Source: Chlorobiaceae bacterium (GTDB taxonomy: Bacteria > Bacteroidota > Ignavibacteria > UBA10030 > SZUA-254). From it: a stretch of DNA of 58,872 bases. The notes beneath the pieces are model-generated. The model searched no databases and had not been told where the DNA came from. It was given only the letters and a program-made list of their open reading frames with translations. Positions 37,498-45,296 of this stretch are shown in pieces (positions within the stretch are counted from its first letter, which is position 1; every line of letters begins with the position of its first letter). Made by a program: the position numbers and the translations under genes. Where the stretch lies: contig PNNN01000046.1 of the NCBI GenBank assembly GCA_013824245.1, forward strand, positions 1-58,872, written 5' to 3'.

Positions 37498-38508
37498 ATG
37501 GGCAGTAATTCTTTTTTAGGTGTTCTAACGTTGATGATCTTTTTTGGATTGATAAATTCGTCTCTTAATGAGAGAGATAGACGTGCCGAGGAAGATACAT
37601 ATGGATATATTAAGGTTACAACGGCTCGTGAGATTGGCAGGAGTTCGATTAATATTGCGTTGAAAAAATTGTCGGACAGCAGCAGCATTACTTTAATTGC
37701 CGGTAATTTGGATGGTGGTACTTACAATGTTTCGTTGTCTCGTGACGATAGTATAATGAATGTTACTTCCACAGCGCAATTTAGTGATTCAACCTACAGA
37801 ATAATATCGAGATTATTAGTCTACCCAAAACCTTTTCCACAAGATTCTGCGGCAGTTTCTTTGCATGTTAATTCAGTTGGGATGAAGATTAATGGAACAC
37901 CGCTTATTGACGGACGCAATTATGACATTAATGGCGAAAATCCAAGTGACACCGGTGCTGTTCCGGGTATAGCGGTGCTAACGAGTACCGACAGTGCTAA
38001 TCTTGCTAAATATGGTGGCTACATCAGCGGTTCACAAGACCTTGCTGTAAACCCCAATCTTCCCAATCCCAAAGCGTTTGTTGATGAATATATGGCAAGG
38101 GCAGATTTTATTCTAACCCCAAGCGGATCGCCATACAGCGGGAATATGACATACGGTTCTATCACGAATCCCAAAATCGTATTTATCGATGGCAGTGATT
38201 CAACCCATCCCGTAAAAATTTCAGGGGGTATTCAGGGTTGGGGCATTTTAGTTGTGAGAGGATTCTTTCAACTAACCGGAACAATGGATTGGCATGGATT
38301 AGTGGTCGTTTCCAGCAGTACGGTATTCGATTTTTCTTTGGCAAAAGGTAATCCCCGTATCATCGGCTCATTACTCATGGGTGGACCAGCGGGAAGTACG
38401 TTAGAGATGCGAGGTACTTCAAGTATCCTTTACAGCAGTGAGGCATTACATCAAGCACAATGGATCGGTAAACTTTTAGCGTATCATATCCTCGATTGGT
38501 ACGAATAA
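37498..38508 (+). CDS. Pseudopilin-like protein 3 (PilX-like, beta-helix head)
   Basis: This 336-residue protein has an N-terminal helix (FLGVLTLMIFFGLINSSLNE), a polar helix and a large C-terminal domain whose repeated short strands (GGIQGWGILVVRGFFQLTG, TMDWHGLVVVSSSTVFDF, NPRIIGSLLMGGPAG) look like the right-handed beta-helix found in PilX-type minor pilins. The peptidase-site motif is again absent. It is the largest of the three and might form the tip. A 140-base gap with an inverted repeat ATTCATT/AATGAAT (38586-38605) precedes the ATPase gene. Confidence 0.6.
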   Translation: MGSNSFLGVLTLMIFFGLINSSLNERDRRAEEDTYGYIKVTTAREIGRSSINIALKKLSDSSSITLIAGNLDGGTYNVSLSRDDSIMNVTSTAQFSDSTYRIISRLLVYPKPFPQDSAAVSLHVNSVGMKINGTPLIDGRNYDINGENPSDTGAVPGIAVLTSTDSANLAKYGGYISGSQDLAVNPNLPNPKAFVDEYMARADFILTPSGSPYSGNMTYGSITNPKIVFIDGSDSTHPVKISGGIQGWGILVVRGFFQLTGTMDWHGLVVVSSSTVFDFSLAKGNPRIIGSLLMGGPAGSTLEMRGTSSILYSSEALHQAQWIGKLLAYHILDWYE

Positions 38509-38649
38509 ATAAACGAAAATTCTTTCTACGTAGGCGAGGTGAATATTAACCCCGTCCCTTTTTACTTCGATAAAAAAATTAGTATATTCATTCCAATTAA
38601 TGAATGAAATATATATCATATGTGCGTATAATTCAGAGAACTATCAACC

Positions 38650-40503
38650 ATGCCGGAAATCAATGAGTTAAATAATTTATCTTCATCATCCGAGACAAAT
38701 AAATTTCAAGGTAGCGAGAATCAGGATGGGAAAAAACAACTATTCGCTGATGGTATTACTGGTTTTATTGAATCTTTGATTCGAAAAAATATAGTCTCCC
38801 GGAAAACAGTCAATGAAGCCGTTGCGTGGAAGAAAGCAAACAATGGTAATGAAAAGCGGTTGCTTTTTCAAATTCTTATTGAAGAATTTCAAGCTGAAAG
38901 AGAAACTGTATACGCAGAGTTTGCACGTTATTATTCATTCAAAACTATCGGTCTTGAGGATGCAGATTTAGAGCGGGATCGTTTAGTCTTTGTCAATAAG
39001 CTACTTGATGGAATCCCTCGGAAGATTCGCGATTCCGCCATCATTAATAAAATTCTGCCATTCCAACAATGCGAGGGAGATCCATCCAAACTTCAAATTA
39101 TTACTCCCGACCCATCTAATCCCGAAATTGCTACTATTGCGCGAGCTTTCTCTTATCCAAAATATGAGATTTGTTATATGGCTTTGAGCAACTACGATGC
39201 TCTATCTAGAGAACTTCTCGCAGATACTCAGAGTCGGCCTGCTACAACTACGATGGAATATTTGGATGAAGAACATGATGTCCAGATTGATGAACTTGAT
39301 GAAGAAATCAGGAAAGGACATCTCAATGAGATAGTTGATAATATATTTTCTGATGCAGTCCGTTTGAATGCAAGTGATATTCATATTATTCCAAAAGGTG
39401 CAAGAAAAACGGAAATACATTTCAGGGTGGATGGACATCTATCATTATGGCAGACACTCGACGATCTACGTGCCGATGCGGTTGCGGCAGTAATTAAAGA
39501 TATTGCCAAAGGCACAGACCGATTCGAACGCAACACGGCACAAGACGGTTTTGTTCAATTAACTATTGATAATAAGATTATTCGTTTTCGAGTCTCGATC
39601 ATTCCTCTTATTGGAAAAGAGCTTAAAGTAAAATTAGAATCTATCGTTCTGCGCGTTCTTCGCGACCCGGAAGCAAGCATCACAGTAGAAAACATTGGTT
39701 TCCAACCGGTTGCATTAGAGCGGTTCAGAAAAGCCATTGAGAAACCTTACGGTATAGTCATACTTACAGGTCCTACCGGAAGCGGTAAAAGCACAACGCT
39801 GTTGGCGGCATTGCGCGCAGTCATGAATCCGGCGTTTAATATAATAACCGTCGAGGATCCGGTAGAATATTTTATTGACGGTGCTCGGCAGGTGAAGCTG
39901 AATCCAAAATTGAATTTCGATGAAGCGCTCCGTGCGATTCTCAGACACGATCCTGATATAGTTATGGTAGGCGAAATACGCGACAAGCAAACCGCCGATC
40001 TCGCAATCAAGCTCGCTAATACAGGACACTTGACGTTTTCAACGCTCCACACCAACGACGCACCAAGTGTAATCGCGCGCCTTTATAAAATGGGGATTGA
40101 ACCGTTTCTATTGGCGTATTCGATTAATATTATTGTCGCGCAGCGGCTTTTAAGGAAATTATGTCCACGTTGCAAAGCGGTTGATACCGAAATTCTGCCG
40201 GTCACATTAGAAAAACTTGGTTTTACTGAAGAAGAAATTCCAACGGCTAAGGTTTATAGACCAGTCGGCTGTTTATATTGCCTGAAAGGTTATAAAGGGA
40301 GGACAGCAATTCATGAAGTTCTTTACTTCACTAAAGAAGTCCGGCAACTTATTTTAGAATCCGGTTCGGCCATCAACGAGGAGGCATTACGTCAGCTTGC
40401 AATCAAGCAGGGAATGCAGACGTTGAGGCAATCGGGTCTTGAGCTTCTGAAGAAAGGCATCACGACAATGGAGGAAGTAGCCACAACGACAATGGACGAT
40501 TAA
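38650..40503 (+). CDS. PilB/GspE-family assembly ATPase
   Basis: This 617-residue secretion/pilus ATPase has an N-terminal MshEN-like region (about 25-195), then the core with Walker A GPTGSGKSTT (374-383), Walker B IVMVGEIRD (437-445), the histidine box GHLTFSTLHTNDAPS, and a zinc motif with CPRC (504-507) and CLYC (541-544). It hydrolyses ATP at the cytoplasmic base to push pseudopilins outward. No GspF-type platform or prepilin peptidase gene lies in the window; these must be elsewhere. Confidence 0.93.
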   Translation: MPEINELNNLSSSSETNKFQGSENQDGKKQLFADGITGFIESLIRKNIVSRKTVNEAVAWKKANNGNEKRLLFQILIEEFQAERETVYAEFARYYSFKTIGLEDADLERDRLVFVNKLLDGIPRKIRDSAIINKILPFQQCEGDPSKLQIITPDPSNPEIATIARAFSYPKYEICYMALSNYDALSRELLADTQSRPATTTMEYLDEEHDVQIDELDEEIRKGHLNEIVDNIFSDAVRLNASDIHIIPKGARKTEIHFRVDGHLSLWQTLDDLRADAVAAVIKDIAKGTDRFERNTAQDGFVQLTIDNKIIRFRVSIIPLIGKELKVKLESIVLRVLRDPEASITVENIGFQPVALERFRKAIEKPYGIVILTGPTGSGKSTTLLAALRAVMNPAFNIITVEDPVEYFIDGARQVKLNPKLNFDEALRAILRHDPDIVMVGEIRDKQTADLAIKLANTGHLTFSTLHTNDAPSVIARLYKMGIEPFLLAYSINIIVAQRLLRKLCPRCKAVDTEILPVTLEKLGFTEEEIPTAKVYRPVGCLYCLKGYKGRTAIHEVLYFTKEVRQLILESGSAINEEALRQLAIKQGMQTLRQSGLELLKKGITTMEEVATTTMDD

Positions 40504-40585
40504 GAAAATTTGTTTTGCTTCTTTCTAAAAGTTTCAGTACGTTCTACAACAAACTAAATATACTATTTTTCCAAATGAGGATTGT

Positions 40586-40813
40586 ATGGAAGGTTATGTT
40601 GTTGTAGAAACATTTTTAAATGAAATAGATGCAGAACTTGCCCAAGCAACTCTATCTGCCGCCGGCATTGAATCTTTTTTGAAATACGAAGATACGGGAC
40701 ATATGATGCCTGTGTTACAGCAAGCAGAGGGAGTAAAATTATTTGTCTTACCAGAAAATCTTGAAGAAGCTAAGGCAATTTTAACTACTGCCTCTCAAGA
40801 CGCAGAAGGTTGA
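40586..40813 (+). CDS. DUF2007-like small protein
   Basis: The 75 residues (VVVETFLNEIDAELAQATLS, then GVKLFVLPENLEEAKAIL) match the DUF2007 ferredoxin-like fold, described as a putative signal-transducing domain. GAGG lies before the ATG. It follows the ATPase gene by 82 bases and may be cotranscribed. Partner unknown. Confidence 0.75.
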   Translation: MEGYVVVETFLNEIDAELAQATLSAAGIESFLKYEDTGHMMPVLQQAEGVKLFVLPENLEEAKAILTTASQDAEG

Positions 40814-40873
40814 CGGATATAATACCACTTTCATAACTCAACTTTTGTTCAATTCGAATATATAGTCAATCTT

Positions 40874-42388
40874 ATGTTGCGTCAACTATTCGAGACAAAA
40901 AGCCTAGATAGGATACTTAAAGATTCTGAAAGATCAGATCATAAGCTGAAGCGTGTACTTGGTCCTGTAGATTTAATCGCGCTTGGTATCGGGGCGATAA
41001 TTGGTTCAGGTATTTTCGCAACAGTGGGAACTGCTGTTGCTGGTGATGCAATGCGCCCGGGTGCAGGTCCTGCAATCGTTCTATCATTTTTTCTAACCGC
41101 AGTTGCATGTGCATTTTGCGGATTGTGTTATGCAGAGTTTGCTTCATCGGTTCCCATCTCTGGGAGCGCTTACACATATTCTTACGCCACCCTCGGCGAA
41201 TTAGTCGCATGGATTATCGGATGGGATCTCATCATTGAATACGCCGTGGGGAATGTTGCTGTAGCGATAGCATGGGCGGCATACTTTCATCAGTTGTGCG
41301 CCGGTATCGGGTTGGATATTCCCGCATGGATATCAGTCGATTATAGGAGCGCCGTTCAAGCAGGTAATGCTGTGATACAAGCGGGAGGGCAGGTCGATCC
41401 CTCGATCTCGCTTTACTATAAAGCATGGATCGATCATCCTACGATTGCCGGTATTCCAATTATTTTCAACTTTCTCGCCGCCTCTATCGTGATGATAATT
41501 ACCTGGCTGCTCGTTATTGGAGTTAAAGAATCCGCGCGCGCCAATAACGTCATGGTTGCAATCAAACTTGTTATCCTATTCTTCTTTATCTACTCGGGTA
41601 TCAAATACGTACAGCCAGAAAACTGGTCACCGTTCATGCCAAATGGATTTTCGGGTGTGTGGGTTGGTGCGAGCTTAATTTTCTTTGCATATATCGGCTT
41701 CGATGCAATCTCGACTGCGGCAGAAGAATGTAAACGTCCTGAGCGCGATATGCCGATCGGGATAATCGGTTCACTGATTATTTGCACTATCCTTTATGTT
41801 ATTGTTGCCGGCGTACTGACGGGAATGGTCCCGTGGAATAAACTCGGTGTTGCAGATCCGCTCGCCGCTGCATTTGCTTACGTTGGTGCCGATGTCTCCG
41901 CCGGTATTGTTGCGATGGGCGCGGTGGTTGCCATGACAGCAGTTCTTTTGGTTTTTCAATATGGTCAACCGCGTATTTTCTTCTCAATGTCGCGGGATGG
42001 ACTGCTACCGGCATACTTTGCTAAAGTTCACCCAAAGTACCAAACTCCACATGTTACAACAATCTGGACGGGAGTTGTTGTCGCTGTAATTTCTGCTGTC
42101 GCGAATATCAATGAAATTGTTGAGTTGACGAACATTGGAACACTCTTCGCCTTCATCCTCGTCTGTGCAGGTGTCATCATTCTGCGGTATAAAGACCCTG
42201 ATCGTCCCAGGGCGTTCCGGACACCGCTTGTCCCGTACATACCGCTTCTCGGTATTGCTTCATGCATTTATTTAATGTTGGGTTTACCGTGGGTGACCTG
42301 GTGGAGATTTTTCATCTGGCTTTTAATCGGAATTATTATCTATTTGGCTTATGGTTACCGCAACAGCAGATTGAGGCAATCACAGTGA
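40874..42388 (+). CDS. APC-superfamily amino-acid permease
   Basis: The 504 residues have about 12 to 13 membrane helices and the family pattern: LGPVDLIALGIGAIIGSGIFATVG near 29-52, LCYAEFASSVPISGSAYTYSYATLGE near 88-113, FFAYIGFDAISTAAEE near 269-285 and DRPRAFRTPLVPY near 445. This matches the cationic amino-acid transporter branch (YfnA/CAT-like). It probably imports amino acids with protons or by exchange. It stands alone between DUF2007 and ferritin genes. Confidence 0.92.
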   Translation: MLRQLFETKSLDRILKDSERSDHKLKRVLGPVDLIALGIGAIIGSGIFATVGTAVAGDAMRPGAGPAIVLSFFLTAVACAFCGLCYAEFASSVPISGSAYTYSYATLGELVAWIIGWDLIIEYAVGNVAVAIAWAAYFHQLCAGIGLDIPAWISVDYRSAVQAGNAVIQAGGQVDPSISLYYKAWIDHPTIAGIPIIFNFLAASIVMIITWLLVIGVKESARANNVMVAIKLVILFFFIYSGIKYVQPENWSPFMPNGFSGVWVGASLIFFAYIGFDAISTAAEECKRPERDMPIGIIGSLIICTILYVIVAGVLTGMVPWNKLGVADPLAAAFAYVGADVSAGIVAMGAVVAMTAVLLVFQYGQPRIFFSMSRDGLLPAYFAKVHPKYQTPHVTTIWTGVVVAVISAVANINEIVELTNIGTLFAFILVCAGVIILRYKDPDRPRAFRTPLVPYIPLLGIASCIYLMLGLPWVTWWRFFIWLLIGIIIYLAYGYRNSRLRQSQ

Positions 42389-42502
42389 TTGGCTCCTTTC
42401 AAAGGTATCGTGCATCAAATAGAGAAATATATTATATTTGAGTCGCTTATTATTAGCATTCGCGAAATCACAAACAAATGAAAAATTTAAAGGAGAAAAA
42501 TT

Positions 42503-42991
42503 ATGATAAGTAAATCGATGCAAGAAGCAATTAATGATCAGATCAATGAGGAATTATATTCATCGTATCTATACCTTGCCATGGCGGCGCATTTCGACGC
42601 GGAGAATTTTTCAGGATTCGCACATTGGATGAAAGTTCAAGCCGATGAAGAGCGCTCACATGCCATGAAATTTTACAGCTATATTTACGATCGAGAAGGG
42701 AAAGTAACTTTTAAAGCAATTCCCCAACCGCCGTCGAAGTTTAAGTCACCACTCGACATTTTTAAGCAAGTCCTTGAGCACGAGCAAAAAATAACAAAGC
42801 TCATTAACAAGTTATATGAGCTTGCGATCAAGGAGAAAGATTATCCAACCGAGATGATGCTTCATTGGTTCATTAGTGAGCAGGTTGAAGAAGAGAAGAA
42901 CGATAACGAAATAATCAACTACCTTGAAACATTAGGTGATTCACCGGTCAGCTTGATGATGCTCGACCGTCGGCTTGCCGAGCGGAAATAA
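42503..42991 (+). CDS. ftnA: Ferritin (non-haem, FtnA type)
   Basis: The 162-residue four-helix protein carries the ferroxidase ligands: Glu-17, Tyr-24, Glu-50, His-53, a glutamate pair near 93-95 and Gln-128/Glu-131 in SEQVEEEK. It oxidises Fe(II) and stores iron in a 24-mer shell in the cytoplasm. AAAGGAG precedes the ATG. A strong terminator follows. No Fur-box-like palindrome was evident. Confidence 0.95.
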   Translation: MISKSMQEAINDQINEELYSSYLYLAMAAHFDAENFSGFAHWMKVQADEERSHAMKFYSYIYDREGKVTFKAIPQPPSKFKSPLDIFKQVLEHEQKITKLINKLYELAIKEKDYPTEMMLHWFISEQVEEEKNDNEIINYLETLGDSPVSLMMLDRRLAERK

Positions 42992-43008
42992 TTCTGTATA
43001 TGAAATTA

Positions 43009-43036
43009 AAAGGGGTTTGAGATTTCAAACCCCTTA
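43009..43036. terminator. Bidirectional terminator between ftnA and the DUF6249-like gene
   Basis: AAGGGGTTTGA and TCAAACCCCTT form an 11-base stem with a 4-base loop, AT-rich on both flanks. It serves ftnA on plus and the converging small membrane gene on minus. Confidence 0.8.
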
Positions 43037-43062
43037 ATTGTTATTCCAAGATGTATGAAAAT

Positions 43063-43416
43063 TTATTTTGGACTATTGATTTTCTTTACTGCGATAGTGT
43101 AGAAAAGAACGAGAGCAATACCCACGAATAATGTAACCAATCCGAGTATCACTCCTTCATCAACATTGTATACCGCACGAAGGTAATTCCCCAATAAAAT
43201 TGCCACTCCTGCAAGCAATGCCATCAATCCCCACTTTAGTGATGTGAACGGATCTCTCTTAATCTCTCTTTGGAACATTGCTTTGATCTCATCGCTTGTT
43301 AATCCTTTTTCAATCATAGATACACGTTCACGGTGGCGAGTTACCAACCAAATTATAAGCACAGCCGCAGTTGTCAAGAACATTGTTATCGGTATTAAAA
43401 CTTCTTCTGGATTCAT
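43063..43416 (-). CDS. Small membrane protein, DUF6249-like
   Basis: The 117 residues have three membrane helices (about 7-25, 64-82, 89-108) with a conserved cytoplasmic piece TRHRERVSMIEKGLTSDEIK after the first. AAAAGGAG precedes the ATG. The family is common in Bacteroidota, often beside sigma factors; here it is divergent from the ECF sigma gene with a 148-base spacer. Function unknown. Confidence 0.75.
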   Translation of the reverse strand: MNPEEVLIPITMFLTTAAVLIIWLVTRHRERVSMIEKGLTSDEIKAMFQREIKRDPFTSLKWGLMALLAGVAILLGNYLRAVYNVDEGVILGLVTLFVGIALVLFYTIAVKKINSPK

Positions 43417-43525
43417 GATAATCTCCTTTTAATGATTAATATCTAAAATGGATGTTCTGATATATTTGACTTGAAGAATTTTGATAAGGTTTCATTTTCT
43501 CTAAAAATATTATTATGATAAAGCA

Positions 43526-43555
43526 TGAAACCCGTCGAGATTCATAGAAGTCTAA
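43526..43555 (+). promoter_or_regulatory. Probable ECF-type autoregulated promoter
   Basis: TGAAAC (43526-43531) and GTCTAA (43550-43555) are spaced as in sigma-E/SigW-type promoters. The sigma gene starts at 43565, only nine bases after the -10 element, so the mRNA would be nearly leaderless; no Shine-Dalgarno sequence is present. It would let the sigma factor drive its own operon. Confidence 0.5.
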
Positions 43556-43564
43556 ATATCAGAT

Positions 43565-44140
43565 ATGGCTTTATCGGATAATCAAATAATCGACGAAATT
43601 CGATCTGGGAGAAAACACTATTTTACCTCATTGGTAGATAGATATAAAGATCGCGCGTTCACACTGGCTGTTAGAATGCTCAGGAATCGTGAAGAAGCTG
43701 AAGAAGCGGCTCAGGATGCTTTTATTCGTGCATACAACGCATTAAACAGCTTCGAAGAGAAATCGCGGTTTAGTACTTGGTTCTACAGAATTTTGTACAA
43801 TGTTTGTCTAACACGGATTTCGAGACGCAAGGATTTTTCACTCTCAATCGATTTTAATGATAATATTGAATATGCGGAAGCCGAAGCAATGGTGGATTAT
43901 ACCGGAAACAACAATTACGAAATGAGCGATACGATTGATTTCATAAAAAAGACGATGGATGCTTTACCGGCAAAGTACCAGACTATTCTAACACTCTTTT
44001 ACATTCAAGAATTATCACACGATGAAATTGCCGAAGTAACTCAACTACCTATTGGAACTATCAAAACGCATCTGTTTCGGGCAAGGCATCTGCTACAACA
44101 ACGGTTACAAAAAGAATTTGAAATGGAGAAGGCATCATGA
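43565..44140 (+). CDS. ECF RNA polymerase sigma factor (RpoE-like)
   Basis: The 191 residues hold region 2 (FTLAVRMLRNREEAEEAAQDAFIRAY near 32-57, then FEEKSRFSTWFYRILYNVC) and region 4 (LPAKYQTILTLFYIQELSHDEIAEV and GTIKTHLFRARHLL), joined by an acidic linker. It directs RNA polymerase to envelope-stress or similar promoters. The next gene starts within its stop (ATGA) and encodes its likely anti-sigma factor. Confidence 0.95.
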   Translation: MALSDNQIIDEIRSGRKHYFTSLVDRYKDRAFTLAVRMLRNREEAEEAAQDAFIRAYNALNSFEEKSRFSTWFYRILYNVCLTRISRRKDFSLSIDFNDNIEYAEAEAMVDYTGNNNYEMSDTIDFIKKTMDALPAKYQTILTLFYIQELSHDEIAEVTQLPIGTIKTHLFRARHLLQQRLQKEFEMEKAS

Positions 44141-44691
44141 ATCATCTTACTTCAGAATTAATACAGGAATACTTAGACGGTTTAGTGACAACTGACATTC
44201 GGAACAGCATTGAAATACATTTAGATGACTGTAATATCTGTCGAGATAAAATGAAATCTTATCAAGCTATTGATTCAGCTTTGAAAACAATGCCTTGCGA
44301 GAACGCGAATCCTTATTTTACACAGCGAGTGATGGAGCGTTTGGGAATAAAGGAATCTCCTTCAATTATCTGGTCGATATTTAAAAATCTTGCACCTTTG
44401 CTCGGTCTTATAATCATAGTAGGTGTTATTTATGCGGCGCTCAGATTCACAGGCAAATTAGAAGGATCGGGAGTAGGCGACACGGTAACGGCAACACAAT
44501 CGGTTTATAATACAGCCGCTTCCGGAATATCGAGCGGGATATCATCATTTACCGGGTGGATGAAAAATATTTTTCCTTTTCTTTACACGAAAAACAGTTA
44601 TGGCATTGTAGTATATCTGCTGATCCTTTTTATCATCGTTGCGTTGTTGGATAAATTCATCTTCATGCCGATAGTTAAAAGGAAGATGTAG
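44137..44691 (+). CDS. Membrane anti-sigma factor with zinc-binding HxxxCxxC motif
   Basis: The 184-residue protein has an N-terminal zinc anti-sigma domain with His-28, Cys-32 and Cys-35 (EIHLDDCNICRDKM), a helix at about 88-106 (APLLGLIIIVGVIYAALRF), an extracytoplasmic segment rich in Ser/Gly/Thr, and a second helix near 155-176. It probably holds the sigma factor at the membrane until a signal arrives. It overlaps the sigma gene by four bases. Confidence 0.88.
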   Translation: MNHLTSELIQEYLDGLVTTDIRNSIEIHLDDCNICRDKMKSYQAIDSALKTMPCENANPYFTQRVMERLGIKESPSIIWSIFKNLAPLLGLIIIVGVIYAALRFTGKLEGSGVGDTVTATQSVYNTAASGISSGISSFTGWMKNIFPFLYTKNSYGIVVYLLILFIIVALLDKFIFMPIVKRKM

Positions 44692-45019
44692 AAGCGAATA
44701 TTCACCTTCAATATAAAAAGACAAGAAACTTTCCGCTGATTGAAAATCAATTCAACCTAAGTTGGTTTTGCAAATAAAACCACTTTTGCTTATTTTGCAT
44801 AATCATTAGCCGTTGTTGGCTCTAAATTGCATAAGAAAACGCACAGATATTGAATTCGTCGAGTGCGGATTCCAATCACACCATCATCATCACTATCGTT
44901 CTTTGGCGCGCTATTTAACACTCTCCTCGAAATACAAGTCGAAGATTGATATAAGCCTGCCCAAATTTTAATCACTAACATCACAACGACATTTAATTTA
45001 TTCACAATAGGAGTATACC
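44692..45019. other. AT-rich intergenic region
   Basis: No gene supported; a minus-strand open frame here has no ribosome binding site and no family resemblance. It must hold the promoter of the DUF485/symporter group, but no clear -35/-10 pair stands out. Confidence 0.5.
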
Positions 45020-45295
45020 ATGTTGCATGAACCTGCTGTAGAACTGGGAAAAGATCATTCGATTCCCCAAAAGACAAAATTAGGGATCATAATGTTCCTC
45101 GTATATTTAATCATTTATGCCGGTTTCGTATTTATCGGAACGATTTATCCGAAAGCATTAGGCGCTAAAGTTATTGGTGCTCAGAACCTGGCTTTCATAT
45201 ATGGAATGGGATTGATCCTTCTCGCGGCAGTAATGGGCTTAGTATATAATTACTTCTGCACAAAATTCGAAAACAAATGGAATAAGGGAGCGTAA
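45020..45295 (+). CDS. DUF485-family small membrane protein
   Basis: The 91 residues have two helices (about 24-43 and 60-80) with the family sequence LIIYAGFVFIGTIYPKAL and a charged C-terminus. Like E. coli YjcH beside ActP, it precedes a sodium:solute symporter gene by one base, indicating a joint transport unit. AGGAG precedes the ATG. Confidence 0.85.
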   Translation: MLHEPAVELGKDHSIPQKTKLGIIMFLVYLIIYAGFVFIGTIYPKALGAKVIGAQNLAFIYGMGLILLAAVMGLVYNYFCTKFENKWNKGA

Positions 45296-45296
45296 T

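Noticed and set aside
44790-45077. 95-residue minus-strand frame between the anti-sigma and DUF485 genes
   Set aside because: It overlaps the DUF485 start, lacks a ribosome binding site and has no protein-like pattern.
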